This document shows, in pieces, positions 1 through 10,510 of a stretch of 64,000 bases of DNA. The stretch is from Liriodendron chinense (lineage: Eukaryota; Streptophyta; Magnoliopsida; Magnoliales; Magnoliaceae), in NCBI GenBank assembly GCA_003013855.2, contig ML058405.1:2601976-2665975 (forward strand). The letters run 5' to 3'. The stretch's first letter is position 1, and the number at the start of each line of letters is the position of its first letter. A program made the position numbers and the translations under genes. Under the pieces are notes generated by a model. That model made no database searches. It was given only the letters and a program-made list of their open reading frames with translations, and was not told where the DNA came from.

Positions 1-571
1 TTATGAGATGTTTCTAGATTTGTTTTAGTGAATAATCCTCAATTTTATGTAGCAGTTTCTTCCTGTATTTTGTCTAACTCGGGGGCAATTTTACGATTAT
101 AGCCCTGACTTGGAAAGATTCAAGGATATTAATCTTTAGGGCATTGATTTTGCTAACAATTAGATGTAGTTCTCCGATTTGGGCTAACAGCGATTTGTTA
201 TCTACCATGGTGTAGTCAAAATAGCTAGCTATGAGATATTTGTTCGTATCTTCTTCTTCTTTAACTTTGTATTTGAACTCGAGAGCGGTCCAAATTTCTT
301 TGGCAGATTCGGTTCTGGTGTATTGATCATACAGACGATTAGATAGCGTGTTCAGGATGTGTCCTCGACACAACAGATTATCTTCTTCTCTTTTGATACA
401 TGCATTGATCTGCTTAGACGTGTCTTCATCGGTTGCTGGAGGAAGTGGCTTCAAATTTGGGTCTAAAATATAGAATATCTTCAACGCCGTAAGCAGGAAC
501 TTTATCTTCTCCTGCCATCTGGTGAAATTGGTTCCATCGAACCGGTCCAAACGAATCAGATCCTGGTTCAT
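1..571 (-). pseudogene. Ty1-copia gag fragment (UBN2/retrotran_gag_2 type), cut by window edge
   Basis: The minus strand reads a Gag N-terminus from an ATG at 571. The FDGTNFTRWQEKIKFLL stretch near residues 12-28 and EIWTALEFKYK near residue 93 are typical of plant copia Gag (UBN2-like capsid region). At 73 the frame meets a TAG where relatives have a Trp codon (LPPS*), and it resumes in frame to the window edge with a second stop near 15. Zinc knuckle, protease and pol would lie left of the window. Gag would form the cytoplasmic virus-like particle. The start is chosen because the conserved region begins directly after it. The element is probably dead, but its left half is not visible. Confidence 0.8.
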
Positions 572-1045
572 CAGCTTGATTGATGATAACCTTTCGGTTT
601 CCGTATCAGAATTTACACTTTAAGATTGTTGAGAATTTTGATCTCAGAAATAAATAAATTGAAAAAACCAAATTACAGGACAGGCCGAAGCACGTGAAAA
701 ACACGTTGTCCTTAAAGCGTAATTCGCCCCTATTCAAATTACTCTGAGTCTGCTATTAGGTTGCAGGCGGATTACTTCCAGGATACGACGAGCCTTATGT
801 GGTTCTGCGTTCAGCAAAAACGAAGATACCACCATGGAACTCAGTGAACACAATCTAACAGAAAAGAAAAAAATGAGAGAAAAAGAGAGACAGTCTTCTT
901 CTTGCAGCGAGTAGACCACTTCTGTGGTCTTAGTGGCTCGGTTTGTATGAACCCAACCGTGAAGCTGATTTTCTTAGATGGTGCTGGTTCAGTTGAGATG
1001 GTTGTGATTGTTGTTGTTGTAGTGAAATGAACCAGACCTGTCCGG

Positions 1046-1053
1046 TTTATATA
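1046..1053 (-). promoter_or_regulatory. TATA box, minus strand (LTR promoter)
   Basis: TATATAAA on the minus strand, correctly placed to transcribe the gag at 571. It lies inside the probable LTR. Confidence 0.5.
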
Positions 1054-1301
1054 GGCAAGGGCGGTTGGTAGTTTTGGTCCAGAGCCATAATGGTACTAGC
1101 CGTTTTCTGGCTGTTGGGAGAAACTAACCGTTTCTAACCATTGTGCATATGGGAGTTACATACCTGTGTGCTGGCTGTTTAGACTCAATGGCTAGCCATT
1201 TTCTGACTATTGGGCTAGCCACATGCAGCTGTTACTGCATGGTCTGGACTGTTACTGCATGAGCAGTTACACAAGTCCCTCTAAATAGCCCTGCAGCTCT
1301 C

Positions 1302-1308
1302 TATAAAA
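1302..1308 (+). promoter_or_regulatory. TATA box-like motif, plus strand
   Basis: TATAAAA follows CTCTC and precedes a short inverted repeat GAGAGGTCTCTC. It points away from the minus-strand TATA at 1046, so this 250-bp piece has divergent promoter-like signals. No plus-strand coding region follows. Confidence 0.3.
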
Positions 1309-1380
1309 AGCAGAGAGGTCTCTCTATCAGACCTCCTATCCACAGCATATCCTTTGTTCTGAACCCAGCCACCTGACCTA

Positions 1381-2350
1381 CTACCTAGTTTCTGTCATAC
1401 CGTGACTCGCACGAGTCTCGCTCCGGTCCACGAGGTCGTGACTAATTTGCAACACGATGTACACGTGTGAAGTGCTAAGTGCGCCACTAGCGCCTCTACA
1501 GCCACACTGCCTCACATGCCCATGCCCTTGCACTGAGCCCGAGCTTGTGCCCGTGACTGAGACCGAGTCCGAGTCCGAGTCCGAGTCCGAGTCTAAGACC
1601 GAGCCCATGCCCGTGCGCTTTGCCCGTCGCACTGGAACACGCAAGCCACCATACTCCGCTCTCCCACCATAAATAAGTAAGGTGCACAACACCCTACTTG
1701 AGATTCTTAAGCAATGACTAGTGTAGGTGCTCTGCAATGGGAGATTCTTAAGCAACAGCCTCATTGACAGAGAAGGAAAGGGTAAGGAACGCTTCTCACC
1801 CATAAGAATGTATGGTCTCCACTTTATAGGATTTAGGTTTTTTTTTTTTTTTTTTTTTGGGATTTCAAGCTCCAGATGATTATTACTCAACTCAGTTGCG
1901 GACAAGATCAGTAACAGATAAGGATTATTGCTAACAATGATCAAAGACAAAGAAAATGATTAGAGAAAAACTCAGTTGTGCACAACATATGAAGCTTAGG
2001 AGGATTATTACTCAACTGTAGTCAAATATTGAGGAGATATTTATTACTCAAAAGTAAGAAATAAAGAAAAGATCGATCTTTAATTTCTGACGTGCCATGG
2101 TCTAAGGTCATGGAAAGGTACGGATCATCATCATACAAAATTGATAAGTAAAGGAAATAAATATAAATATATTACAGAGAAGTGTATGAAAAAGAAGTTT
2201 TGCAATATCACTAAGAAAAATGAACAACAATAAAGAATCACACAGAGTGACTGTGTTGGAGATGTAAAAAGGAAAATGAGACACTGGCATTCTTCCATGG
2301 AAAAGATGATTGAATATCTTAAATCCTAACCTTACCCCCAAGATTCGAAC
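1381..2350. other. Non-coding stretch with a GAGTCC hexamer repeat and a T-tract
   Basis: No gene is recognisable. At 1565-1594 the hexamer GAGTCC is repeated five times (the last unit GAGTCT) inside GC-rich sequence that reads SESESE on one strand and DSDSDS on the other, which is a compositional effect. A T18 tract lies at 1841-1858. The remainder is AT-rich. Confidence 0.5.
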
Positions 2351-2389
2351 CACTATGATGACTTGGATTAACTAGATGTATAGCTAAGA

Positions 2390-2600
2390 AGGGATAGATT
2401 GGCTTGGATGGTTTAGATGGGATGAGTGGCTTGAATGAGATGGATATCTTGGTTGGCTTGGATGGTTTGGATAGTATGGGTGATTTGGATGAGATGGATG
2501 GCTTGGATTGGTTCGATATGATGGGTAACTTGGATGGTTAGGATAGGATGGGTGTCTTCGATGAGATGGATGGCTTGGATAAGGTGCGATGAAGTAAATG
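2390..2600. repeat. Degenerate GGATGG/TTGGATGG minisatellite
   Basis: Short variants of TGGATGG, GGCTTGGAT and GATGAGATGG recur every 10-20 bp over about 210 bp. The array is too diverged for a single period. Confidence 0.7.
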
Positions 2601-2618
2601 GCTTGGATTTTTTTTCTA

Positions 2619-2622
<4 letters not shown>

Positions 2623-2674
<52 letters not shown>
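2623..2674. repeat. (CT)26 microsatellite
   Basis: Uninterrupted CT dinucleotides. Confidence 0.97.
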
Positions 2675-2678
<4 letters not shown>

Positions 2679-2862
2679 GGATTGTTGTTGAAAATGGGTG
2701 TTGTATATAGAGAATGAAGGGCTGTAAGGGGTTTATATACTTAAGCTAATGAAATTTTTACAATAAGTTGAAAGATGAGGGCAAAACACCACATGGCTTG
2801 ATTTGATTGGTTGTTGGGATCCTTAGTGATACGTGGCACTCATCCATTGGTTGTTGGGGTGG

Positions 2863-2867
2863 TAAGG
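2863..2867. repeat. Target-site duplication TAAGG (left)
   Basis: Identical to 6726-6730; it brackets the solo LTR exactly at its TA...CA ends. Confidence 0.88.
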
Positions 2868-5800
2868 TATAACGCCCCAAATTTTCACCAGTTGGAAATT
2901 GGATGTCCTTGAGCATTGTCATTAATTTCACAATTAGAGTGCATTCATGTGCGCGTATTCGCACATGTTTGGCACCAAGAGAAGTGATTTTGAGTCCACC
3001 AAAACCGCTTGACTGAGTGGAGATTCGGATTTTTTTAGGAAAAGTGAACAGTGTTTAGTGCCACTGAGTAAATATATGAGTTTTAGGAAATCTGGGCAGT
3101 AGGGCTCGGCACTGTCGAGCAGCACTGGACAATAATGTATAGCAATGTACAATGACTGACAACTTCAGTGTGCGGCCTTTAAACATTAGTATCTCCTTCA
3201 ATGATTGATGTGATTTAAAATTTAGATTGGACCTTGATGAGTTTAGTTTTATAAAATAAAAAATGCAAACTTAAAATAAGGTTGATTTTAGGACGTTTTG
3301 GAAATTGTATAAAAAAATTATCAATTCAGGTAGCTGGTACTTCTGGAATTTTAATAATTTTTTTAGAACTCAAAATGGGATGAAATTTGGTAGGATAAAA
3401 GTAGAATTAATGATAAATTATCAAAAAAATTATAAAAATAATTCAATAACAAAAAATGCTAAAAAAGTTATAAGAAACCTACCTGTTGAAATTGAAAATT
3501 TATGCAACGACAAGTCGCCGATGGACTTAACGTATCTTTTTCATCTTAGAGTTTTAGTATTCATTATCTTCTTATGAATTGCTTCTAATCAAGCTAAGAA
3601 TCATCTTAGCTTATTAAATTAAGGTTTTTTAATATATTTTATTATTTTGGATAATTTTCAGTTTAGTCAAATTAAGACTCTTGATTAGGGTAATTAGAGT
3701 CGAATCGTCATTTCTGTTAATTGTGAAAAGGGCACACTGTGAACTTAGCTAATTCAAACCTTAGTTGCTGCGCACAAGAAATCTTGTCGCCCAGTTTATT
3801 CCAGAATTGGTCAGATTAGCCAAATAAACTGTAGACCGCTCATTAATGGACCATTGAACCTAAAACTAAAGAAAATTGTTCGTCTTAGCGGGCTTTACGT
3901 CCATCGCGGAACGAACAACCGAGATGCGTGGGCTTGTAAGGGGAGCACATGAAATGTGCGAATGCCCTTAGAAACTATCAAGAACTTAAGTTAATTGTAC
4001 AATTCAAACTTTGCAAAATTGTAGCTTTCAGACTGTTAGATCACGATCAAATATAGGACATTAACATAAATTAATATCCTACAAGTATCTCTAAAGCCCA
4101 ACCCTGATTGATGATTGGTAATCGTTGAACTAACTTTTAATCATAACCATTGATCGGTGTGTCTAATTTACTTAGTGATCGAAGCCTTGCATAGATCACC
4201 ACTTAGGGAAACTATCCTATGTCGTAGATCGACTCGTACACCCTCTAGTGGACCCCAAAAGGTGGAATTAACCCCCCATAGGGTTATATGAACGAAAACT
4301 TAGCCCTTAAGGCCAAATGCAACACATTTGGTAGTATAAATACACTTCATTTGGGCATTCATTCCCCAAATTCAAATTTTCCTTAGGTTTGAGAGAAAGA
4401 AAGAAAGAGAGGAGAAGAAGTGAGAGAGAGAGAGAGAGAGAATGTGTGGGTGGAGTTGAGAGTTTGGAATTGGGTTCTTTATTCTTGTGAGTTGCTAGTG
4501 CTCCAACCGAGCCGTAGGAGCTGTCGTTTCTTCCACCGTATCCATCACCACCTGTGATCAAAGGTAAGAAACACATCCTACATTCCGGTCTAAAGTATCT
4601 ACTGTTAAATTCTATGAATCTCACACTGTCACCTCAATTGCTTTAGGAATTGAAATTTTTCTCAAAATCCTAAACCCTAATTAGGGTTTCAATTAGAATA
4701 GATCCAAAGTTACTAACTCTAGATTTGTGTTTAATCATAGGGATATGAGTTTTTTTCCTAAATTTTCAAAGCTAGGCAGCATCCGAATCGATGATTCTCG
4801 ACTCTAAGGTGAAGATCTGCCCTTAAGTTCTTCTCGATATTTTAGATAATTGAATGTCATGTTTTCTATGTGATTGTGAATATTTGTATTTTATTAAAAT
4901 TAATTATATTTCACATGCTAGAACTACTCTATTATTATGATTCATTTATTATTTGTTGTTGAGATGGTAGCTTGCTTGATGAATGGTTTGAATTGTATGA
5001 GGTTATGACATTTGAATTCAGCCAGGTTTGGATGTGTCAGAAATACATGAAATCTTTTGTTGTGTATATCAGGTGCTTGTTTATATTTTTAAGTGAATAA
5101 AAATTCACATATGCTCTTGATATTTTGTGAACTTATATAATTACTTGAATTGCAACTCAAGTGTTTGGTTATATTCTTAAATGAGTCATTACGATGTTAT
5201 ATTTGAATATTGAGTGCATACAATCATGTTCATGTTTTTATGTTTCTATGTTGCTTCAATTAAGCTCTAAAAACCGTTTGACTAGTGGACTGCCTACCCT
5301 TAGGTTGGCTGTCATAGACTTATTCGATCAAATAAGATGGAACGTAGTCGACCGATAGTGACCAATGTTAGTTTTTCGTTGTTCACTTGGGTCCACCTGA
5401 TAAGTTCCATTCAGAGTTAATCATTCTTGTGTTTGACTGTTATACAACACTCTGTAGAATTTGGGATACCACTATTTTCATTGAATTTGGGTCTATTTAT
5501 AATCATTAATGCTTTACAATCCTACAAAGACTCATGAGCCGATTATGGTGGAATGGGACACCGTGTCTGAGCTGTTGGCCTATGTTGGGGTGACGTACCT
5601 GCCATAGTAGTAAAAATTGGGTAACGAGCCCTCCATATTGATACAAAATTAGGTGACGAGCCTCCCTGTAGTAACCATTGAGCATGAGTGAAGGCCACGA
5701 GCCCAGCGCATTGTTGATGGATTTAATATTGTGCCTTCACCACATTTATGTTTGGGTGAAGACCCTTACATTATTTGTGATCGTCCTTGGGCAATGAGCC

Positions 5801-6725
5801 CTTATTGTTGTTTAATTGTTTAATTTAGACTTCCAGGTGACAAACCCATAACGGGATCAAGGGACACTGGTGAGGGGTTGTTACGTGCTACCACGAGCCA
5901 CGTGATTCATTTAGCGACCTTTGATAGAATGGAGGTATCCTAGCTTCATCAATTTACTGTTTGAATTTGGATTAATAAATACTTAGATAATTATGCATGC
6001 ATCATAATTATCATCATTATCTTGTCGAGGTACATAATCCTGAAGTTTGGTATCCTCATCATCATTAATTCCTGGGACATGCCTTTACATATCATAACAC
6101 ACATGCATTAATCAACTAGCTTAGGAAACTATTTGCAATGAAATATTTCATTACCTGCATTTGGTCGTGTTAATAACATGTGTAACTTAGTATTCGTGCA
6201 TTAGAAATAACATGCTTAAGAGTGGTACATGTAGAAATATGTATTTGTCGTGAACCTGCTTATGGTTAAAATGTCCCAAGTATAATCTTGGGGATATTTT
6301 TTCACTATGTTGGCATTTGACACCTTTCATTGGACATATGCAGATGACTCAGGAATAGGATTGGATAGTGGTGCCTCAAGGCGCCCCAATAGATCCCTAA
6401 ATTCTTCCCTTTTGGTAGTTGCATATTTCGTATAAGTTGCATTTATTGTAATTTGTATAACTCTCATATGGGTGGACACTACTTTTGAAAATGTACCATT
6501 TGGGTGTTAGCACTATATTTCTGGATTTAGTTATCTTCGCATTGCTTTTAATCCGCTAGTTGAAATGCGTTACTCTGATTATTTGCGTATGAAATAAATG
6601 CAAATCCAATTGAGGAAACACGTGGGAGCACTTCCCCTGTATGTCATTCCTAAGGAAGCATTTTACTAAGTTCACACCAAAGAACTCGGGATCGGAGTCT
6701 ACGTGCCAAAATTCGGGGTGTGACA
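2868..6725 (+). mobile_element. Solo LTR, 3.86 kb, Tekay/Del-like Ty3-gypsy
   Basis: The left end TATAACGCCCCAAATTTT and the reverse complement of the right end, TGTCACACCCCGAATTTT, match at 14 of 18 positions. That extended terminal inversion is typical of Del/Tekay-type chromovirus LTRs. The segment is flanked by the 5-bp duplication TAAGG (2863-2867 and 6726-6730). A TATA box lies at 4335-4342 on the plus strand, followed by a pyrimidine/purine-rich leader with (GA)n near 4420. The stretch 5560-5900 repeats ACGAGCC-type phrases, which I associate with these LTRs. There is no second LTR and no gag or pol, so this is a solo LTR left by recombination. TG at the left end has decayed to TA. Confidence 0.85.
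4335..4342 (+). promoter_or_regulatory. TATA box of the Tekay-like LTR
   Basis: TATAAATA followed within about 35 bp by ATTCATTCCCC-type leader sequence. It sits 1.47 kb into the LTR, so U3 is about 1.5 kb and R-U5 about 2.4 kb. Confidence 0.55.
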
Positions 6726-6730
6726 TAAGG

Positions 6731-7580
6731 TTTGTAATTCTGATGAAGGTTAAGTGCATGAAGTCAGTAAAAGGGATAAGTTAACACTAATAGAATCTGT
6801 TAGTGAGTACATTCGATCATGATCTTAAGATACATCTAATCAAGCTCCTGCACATATTTCTTATTATATTAGGGATGCAATGGGTAGAAGAAATTGAAAT
6901 TTCTACTACCTAGTTTAACCTAAATTTGGAGGCATAACTAGTTTGGGGGATGGGCTTAGTGTAATGTATCTCTCCCTAATTAGATGATGGGCTAGTGGAA
7001 ATTAAATTTCCGCTAGCCTTTTTCTCATCAATTTGGCCTTGTGTTGAGGTCTAGTGTGGGAGAGGCCTTCGGTTGGTTTGGATTGAGTTTTGAGTGCTTT
7101 TGGGTTCTAAGGTTTTAGGTTTTCGAATTCGATTTCTGAGTTCCATGATTATAGGCTTTCTAGTTTCTAGGGGTTCGATTTTTGGGTTATGATCCCAATT
7201 TCGATGTGGTCATCACTCCTTGTAGGGTGGGGTATCTACAACCCATTTATCTTGTTACCCACAAGAATGTAGAGAAGACAAAAAACTGAGGCCAATAAAA
7301 AACCATGTGGACCACATTCATTGGACTTAAAGGAATTAGGAGCAAGTTTACATTAGTCCCCTTGGTGATGCAATTCATTTCTCTGGGGATGTATTCCAAT
7401 AGCCAAATAACCCCTAAAAGTTACCTCTCGTCTACCATTCCATGAACACTATTTACCATAACAAGCACATTTTTTGCAAGACAGAAATTGTTTAGTTTTA
7501 TACACTACATAAAACTTATCTCTTATGTGTGGAAAAATTAGCACAATTTGTACCATAGTGTAATGTAACACACTGCATCT
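6731..7580. other. Intergenic, no gene seen
   Basis: AT-rich sequence that continues the host stretch left of the solo LTR. No coding region, LTR end or tandem repeat was recognised. Confidence 0.5.
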
Positions 7581-7590
7581 AATTCATATA

Positions 7591-7711
7591 ATGGTAGGGT
7601 CTCAACTCATGGCTGAGTGGTAGACTCATAAGAGTTTCAGCATTGAGGTCATGGGTTTGAGTACCCACTATGATGTGTGTGGGTGTGAGAGTGTGTATGT
7701 AAAAAAATAAA
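7591..7711 (+). mobile_element. tRNA-derived SINE
   Basis: TGGCTGAGTGGTA at 7610-7622 fits the pol III A box, and GGTTTGAGTACC at 7654-7665 fits the B box, with normal tRNA-like spacing. A GT-rich tail TGTGTGGGTGTGAGAG and an A-rich tail (7701-7713) follow. AATTCAT occurs on both sides (7581-7587, 7712-7718) and may be the target duplication. Solo LTR A inserted 10 bp downstream. SINEs encode nothing; they are transcribed by pol III and mobilised by a LINE. Confidence 0.75.
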
Positions 7712-8062
7712 AATTCATCTCTGTTAGTGCACTTTTCCGTGGCATACTAGTGCACCTTGTTTGTCAATCACTTACGTCAATGAGTCTAGTGTCGGTTGAG
7801 CCCAATGAAGACGAAGACCGAAGACTCAAGACGGACCGGCTGCATCAAGGAAGAAGTTTCAGGTAAAAGTGATGCCTTGGTGCCTTAACCTTGACGAAAA
7901 CCCAACCCCTTTGTTTCTTTGATGACCTTGACCATATTAGGAATCATTTAGTCATCATAGATTGGCCCTAGGTGTCCAAATTGATCACCCTAACCATGGC
8001 CTAAATGAACAGGCTGAAGTATTAAGGAGTTCAGCTTTTGTAGAGGGGATCCAGGCTGGTCC

Positions 8063-8350
8063 GACCGGTCAAGACCGGTCGGCCAGCAGCTTTGCTGCAT
8101 TTTCAATAGGCAGCCAACCGGTCAAGATCGGTCAGCCTTCTCATATCAGGAGGTCAGCAGGCACTGCCGACCGGTTAAGACCGGTCGGCCTGGAGTTTTT
8201 AGTGTGGCCAGCAAGGGGGTCCGATCGATCAAGACCGATCGGCCTGCATTGTCTAAATGCTCCAACAAGGGGGTCCGACCGGTCTTGACCGGTCGGCCTG
8301 TGTATTGATGATATCCTTCAGCAAGGAGGTCCGACCGGTCAGGACCGGTC
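8063..8350. repeat. Array of six paired palindromes (GACCGGTC doublets)
   Basis: Doublets start at 8063, 8116, 8169, 8223, 8277 and 8333, so spacing is 53, 53, 54, 54 and 56 bp, close to five helical turns. Each is two GACCGGTC-like 8-mers separated by two bases (AA, TA, TT or AG). Spacers are only loosely similar. The array lies 60-350 bp upstream of the TATA box, which suggests U3 enhancer or factor-binding sites. Function is inferred. Confidence 0.9.
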
Positions 8351-8411
8351 GGGACAGGTCGGCTAAGAGCCATTTTCTGCCCATTTTATGACCGTTGGAG
8401 CTCTCCTTTCT

Positions 8412-8419
8412 TATATATA
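8412..8419 (+). promoter_or_regulatory. TATA box of solo LTR A
   Basis: TATATATA preceded by CCGTTGGAGCTC and followed by GAGCTC. The CCGTTGG element recurs at the same place in copies B, C and (shortened) E. Confidence 0.65.
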
Positions 8420-9728
8420 GAGCTCCGTTTTTTGGCATTGGAAGAGGGATTCTTGGAGGAGTGAAGCCACCATTGTTGGAGACCATTTGAGGCTCATTCC
8501 TTGACCCATGCAAGGCATCTTCCTTGTGCTTTAACACAAGATTAGAGCATTCCAAGCTCATGAAGAAAATGACCTTCATCCCCTCTTGATCTCTAGAGTT
8601 TGGAAGCTTCTTGATTGGCAAATCCTTGTCCAAAACTCTAAGATGAGATCATTGTAGGTAAGAGACTCTAGGCAATCCACTTTCATTAGTTGTAGAGTTC
8701 TCAAACCTATCCTCCTAGCACCTTGAGCATCTCAAAGGCATCGCATGCAAGGTGTTTGATCGAGTGTGGCTGAGGCATTGGCGACGTAACGGCGGCACGA
8801 TCGTGGGAGCAAGGGAAGCTGATTGAAGCACGGGAGAGCGGAGATCAAGCAACCCAATCCGGCGCAAAACAAGGGGCTCATCTGACAAGTAGGTTGTCTT
8901 ATTTGAGAGTCCATTTTAGAGTTTGTTTGTTAAACTCAACCTAGGGACGTTAGCCGTTCCTTGGTCCGTCAGCCGGGCCTAAACTAAGTCTCCAAGGAGG
9001 AGCCTCCGACACGGGTGTAAACGTGCGTTAGGTTGAGAGTTAGCCTATGTCTAAAACTCCGGGTACGGTTGAGAGGTAAACCGAAAAAACCTCCGTGTAA
9101 AGGTTGAGAGGTGAACCTCATTTAAAACCTTCGATAGTGAATGTCGGTGTGCTCAAAGGGGTTGAGTACTTGAACCGGGAGTGGAGTAGACACGTAGTCG
9201 AACCACTATACATCTGTGTGTTTGTGATTGTTCTTGAGCACATTTATATCTTTGCATTGTTAGTTTAATTGCTTAATTATGAATGCTTGATAGAAATGAA
9301 TGTTAGGCACTTATTAGGCTCATCCACACACAAGATGTACCTTCACTACTCATGTAGACTTGAGCTCATTGATCCACTCTCATAAGTCTACACAAGTTGC
9401 ATAGGTTAGAAGCTTAATTAGTTGTATCATTTACTTTCCTATGCATGCTTAGACTAGGATTGTTTATTGCTTAACCTTTTGCTAGTCTTGTGATTGGACC
9501 CACCTAGGCTTGGAAGCTGAAGTGTTCTTGCTTACTTGGCTAAATTTGTTGAATTGTGTAAGTAGGCGAAAAGAATTTCAAAGGTCCTAATCACCCCCCC
9601 CCCCCCCCCCCTCTAGGTCCTTAGACATATCTCCGAGTGTCTCTACATGCGGTAAAACCGCAATTTCAATCTCATGGTATATGTTTTAGTCATATTTAAT
9701 ATTTCTCATATTGTTTAAGGATAATTAT

Positions 9729-10510
9729 TGTTGTCACAAGGATTTGGACAAAGGATTTGCATGGCTGAGATAAGCCACGTAGCCTTTAACCCACACGTGA
9801 GAGCTTCCCTGGTCCACTGAACCTGCAAGAGGGAGAAGAAGTAGGCAGGGGGGAGGAGCCATTGGGAGGCTAGGGACTCTCCAATGCCTAAGTCAAGTCC
9901 AGGAACAATGAGAAAGGGTTTGAGGGCTAGGATATTTCATACCTTTGGGGTAAAGATCCAAGTTATATTTATAGGGCTTGGGGGCAGTTTGGAGAGTCAG
10001 ATCATGCTAGGATACATTGGTAGAGTCCCCATTTAGTAATATTCTCCCTCCAATTGCGTCAAGGAGATCCTACTTAGGAATAGAGGCAGATCTCAGAATA
10101 TCTGGATGGGATATCCAAATCTCCGCAGATGTCTCGAACCGTCTTTCCATGGTCCACATCACAAACCACCCTTAGGTGGTCGGCCATTCACATTGAGAGC
10201 TCAGTGCCCAAGCTCTTTTACTTGGGTCCATTTCGGACTATAGACCTCAGGTAAGATGAGGTCTTTATAATGTCTGTCTCCTGGGTGGAGCATTGTTGAT
10301 AGGTAATCGGTCATCGGCTATAGCCGACGACCAATCCTCACCATGCTAGTAACATCTTGTCAAAGTACAAGATGTCGTCGTATGTCCTCGGCTTGTTCCG
10401 TGCTGAGGACTATTACATTGGCATTTTAGAATGGGTTTACTCACATCTATGGGCCATGGGCCAACTCAAATTATCCCCATAACAGTTGCCCCTACTCCCG
10501 AGGACTAACT
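9729..10510 (-). mobile_element. 3' LTR of the Tat element, part 1
   Basis: Starts TGTTGTCACAAGG on the plus strand and aligns along its length with the other LTR at 43088-43855. A minus-strand TATA (CTATAAA) is at 9968-9974. It is interrupted at 10510 by the Ogre-like element and resumes at 23153. Confidence 0.85.

Larger units (their letters stand above)
627..1340 (-). mobile_element. Probable 5' LTR of the copia element at the left edge
   Basis: On the plus strand a TG at 627 starts TGTTGAGAATTTTG, so in element sense the LTR ends in TTCTCAACA about 55 bp before the gag ATG, as expected for copia. A minus-strand TATA box lies at 1046-1053, giving about 420 bp of R-U5. The outer limit (about 1340) is a guess because no second LTR or target duplication is in the window. 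The primer site next to it is degenerate (CTGATACGG instead of the usual TGGTATCAGAGC). The inner boundary is more secure than the outer one. Confidence 0.5.
7722..9668 (+). mobile_element. Solo LTR copy A, palindrome-array family
   Basis: The element begins TGTTAGTGCAC and ends CAATTTCA, and is flanked by ATCTC on both sides (7717-7721 and 9669-9673). It contains six paired palindromes of the form GACCGGTC-AA-GACCGGTC at 8063-8350, then CCGTTGG at 8393, a TATA box at 8412-8419 and a C18 run at 9594-9611 near its end. A single LTR and no internal region make it a solo LTR. Copies B-E share both ends and overall order. Superkingdom of element (copia or gypsy) is not determinable without an internal region. 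Confidence 0.88.

Noticed and set aside
1381..1950. 189-codon minus-strand frame and overlapping plus frames
   Set aside because: Ser/Asp or Glu/Ser runs come from the GAGTCC hexamer; no domain and no conserved start.
6556..6759. Small minus-strand frame at the end of the solo LTR
   Set aside because: Lies across the LTR boundary and the target duplication; chance frame.
8063..8350. CRISPR-like array (repeats with regular spacers)
   Set aside because: Repeats are self-complementary doublets inside an LTR of a plant genome, spacers resemble each other, and the array recurs in other LTR copies.
7962..8633. Open frames over the GACCGGTC array
   Set aside because: Reading frames are produced by the repeat itself (GPTGQDRS-type periodicity) and occur on both strands.
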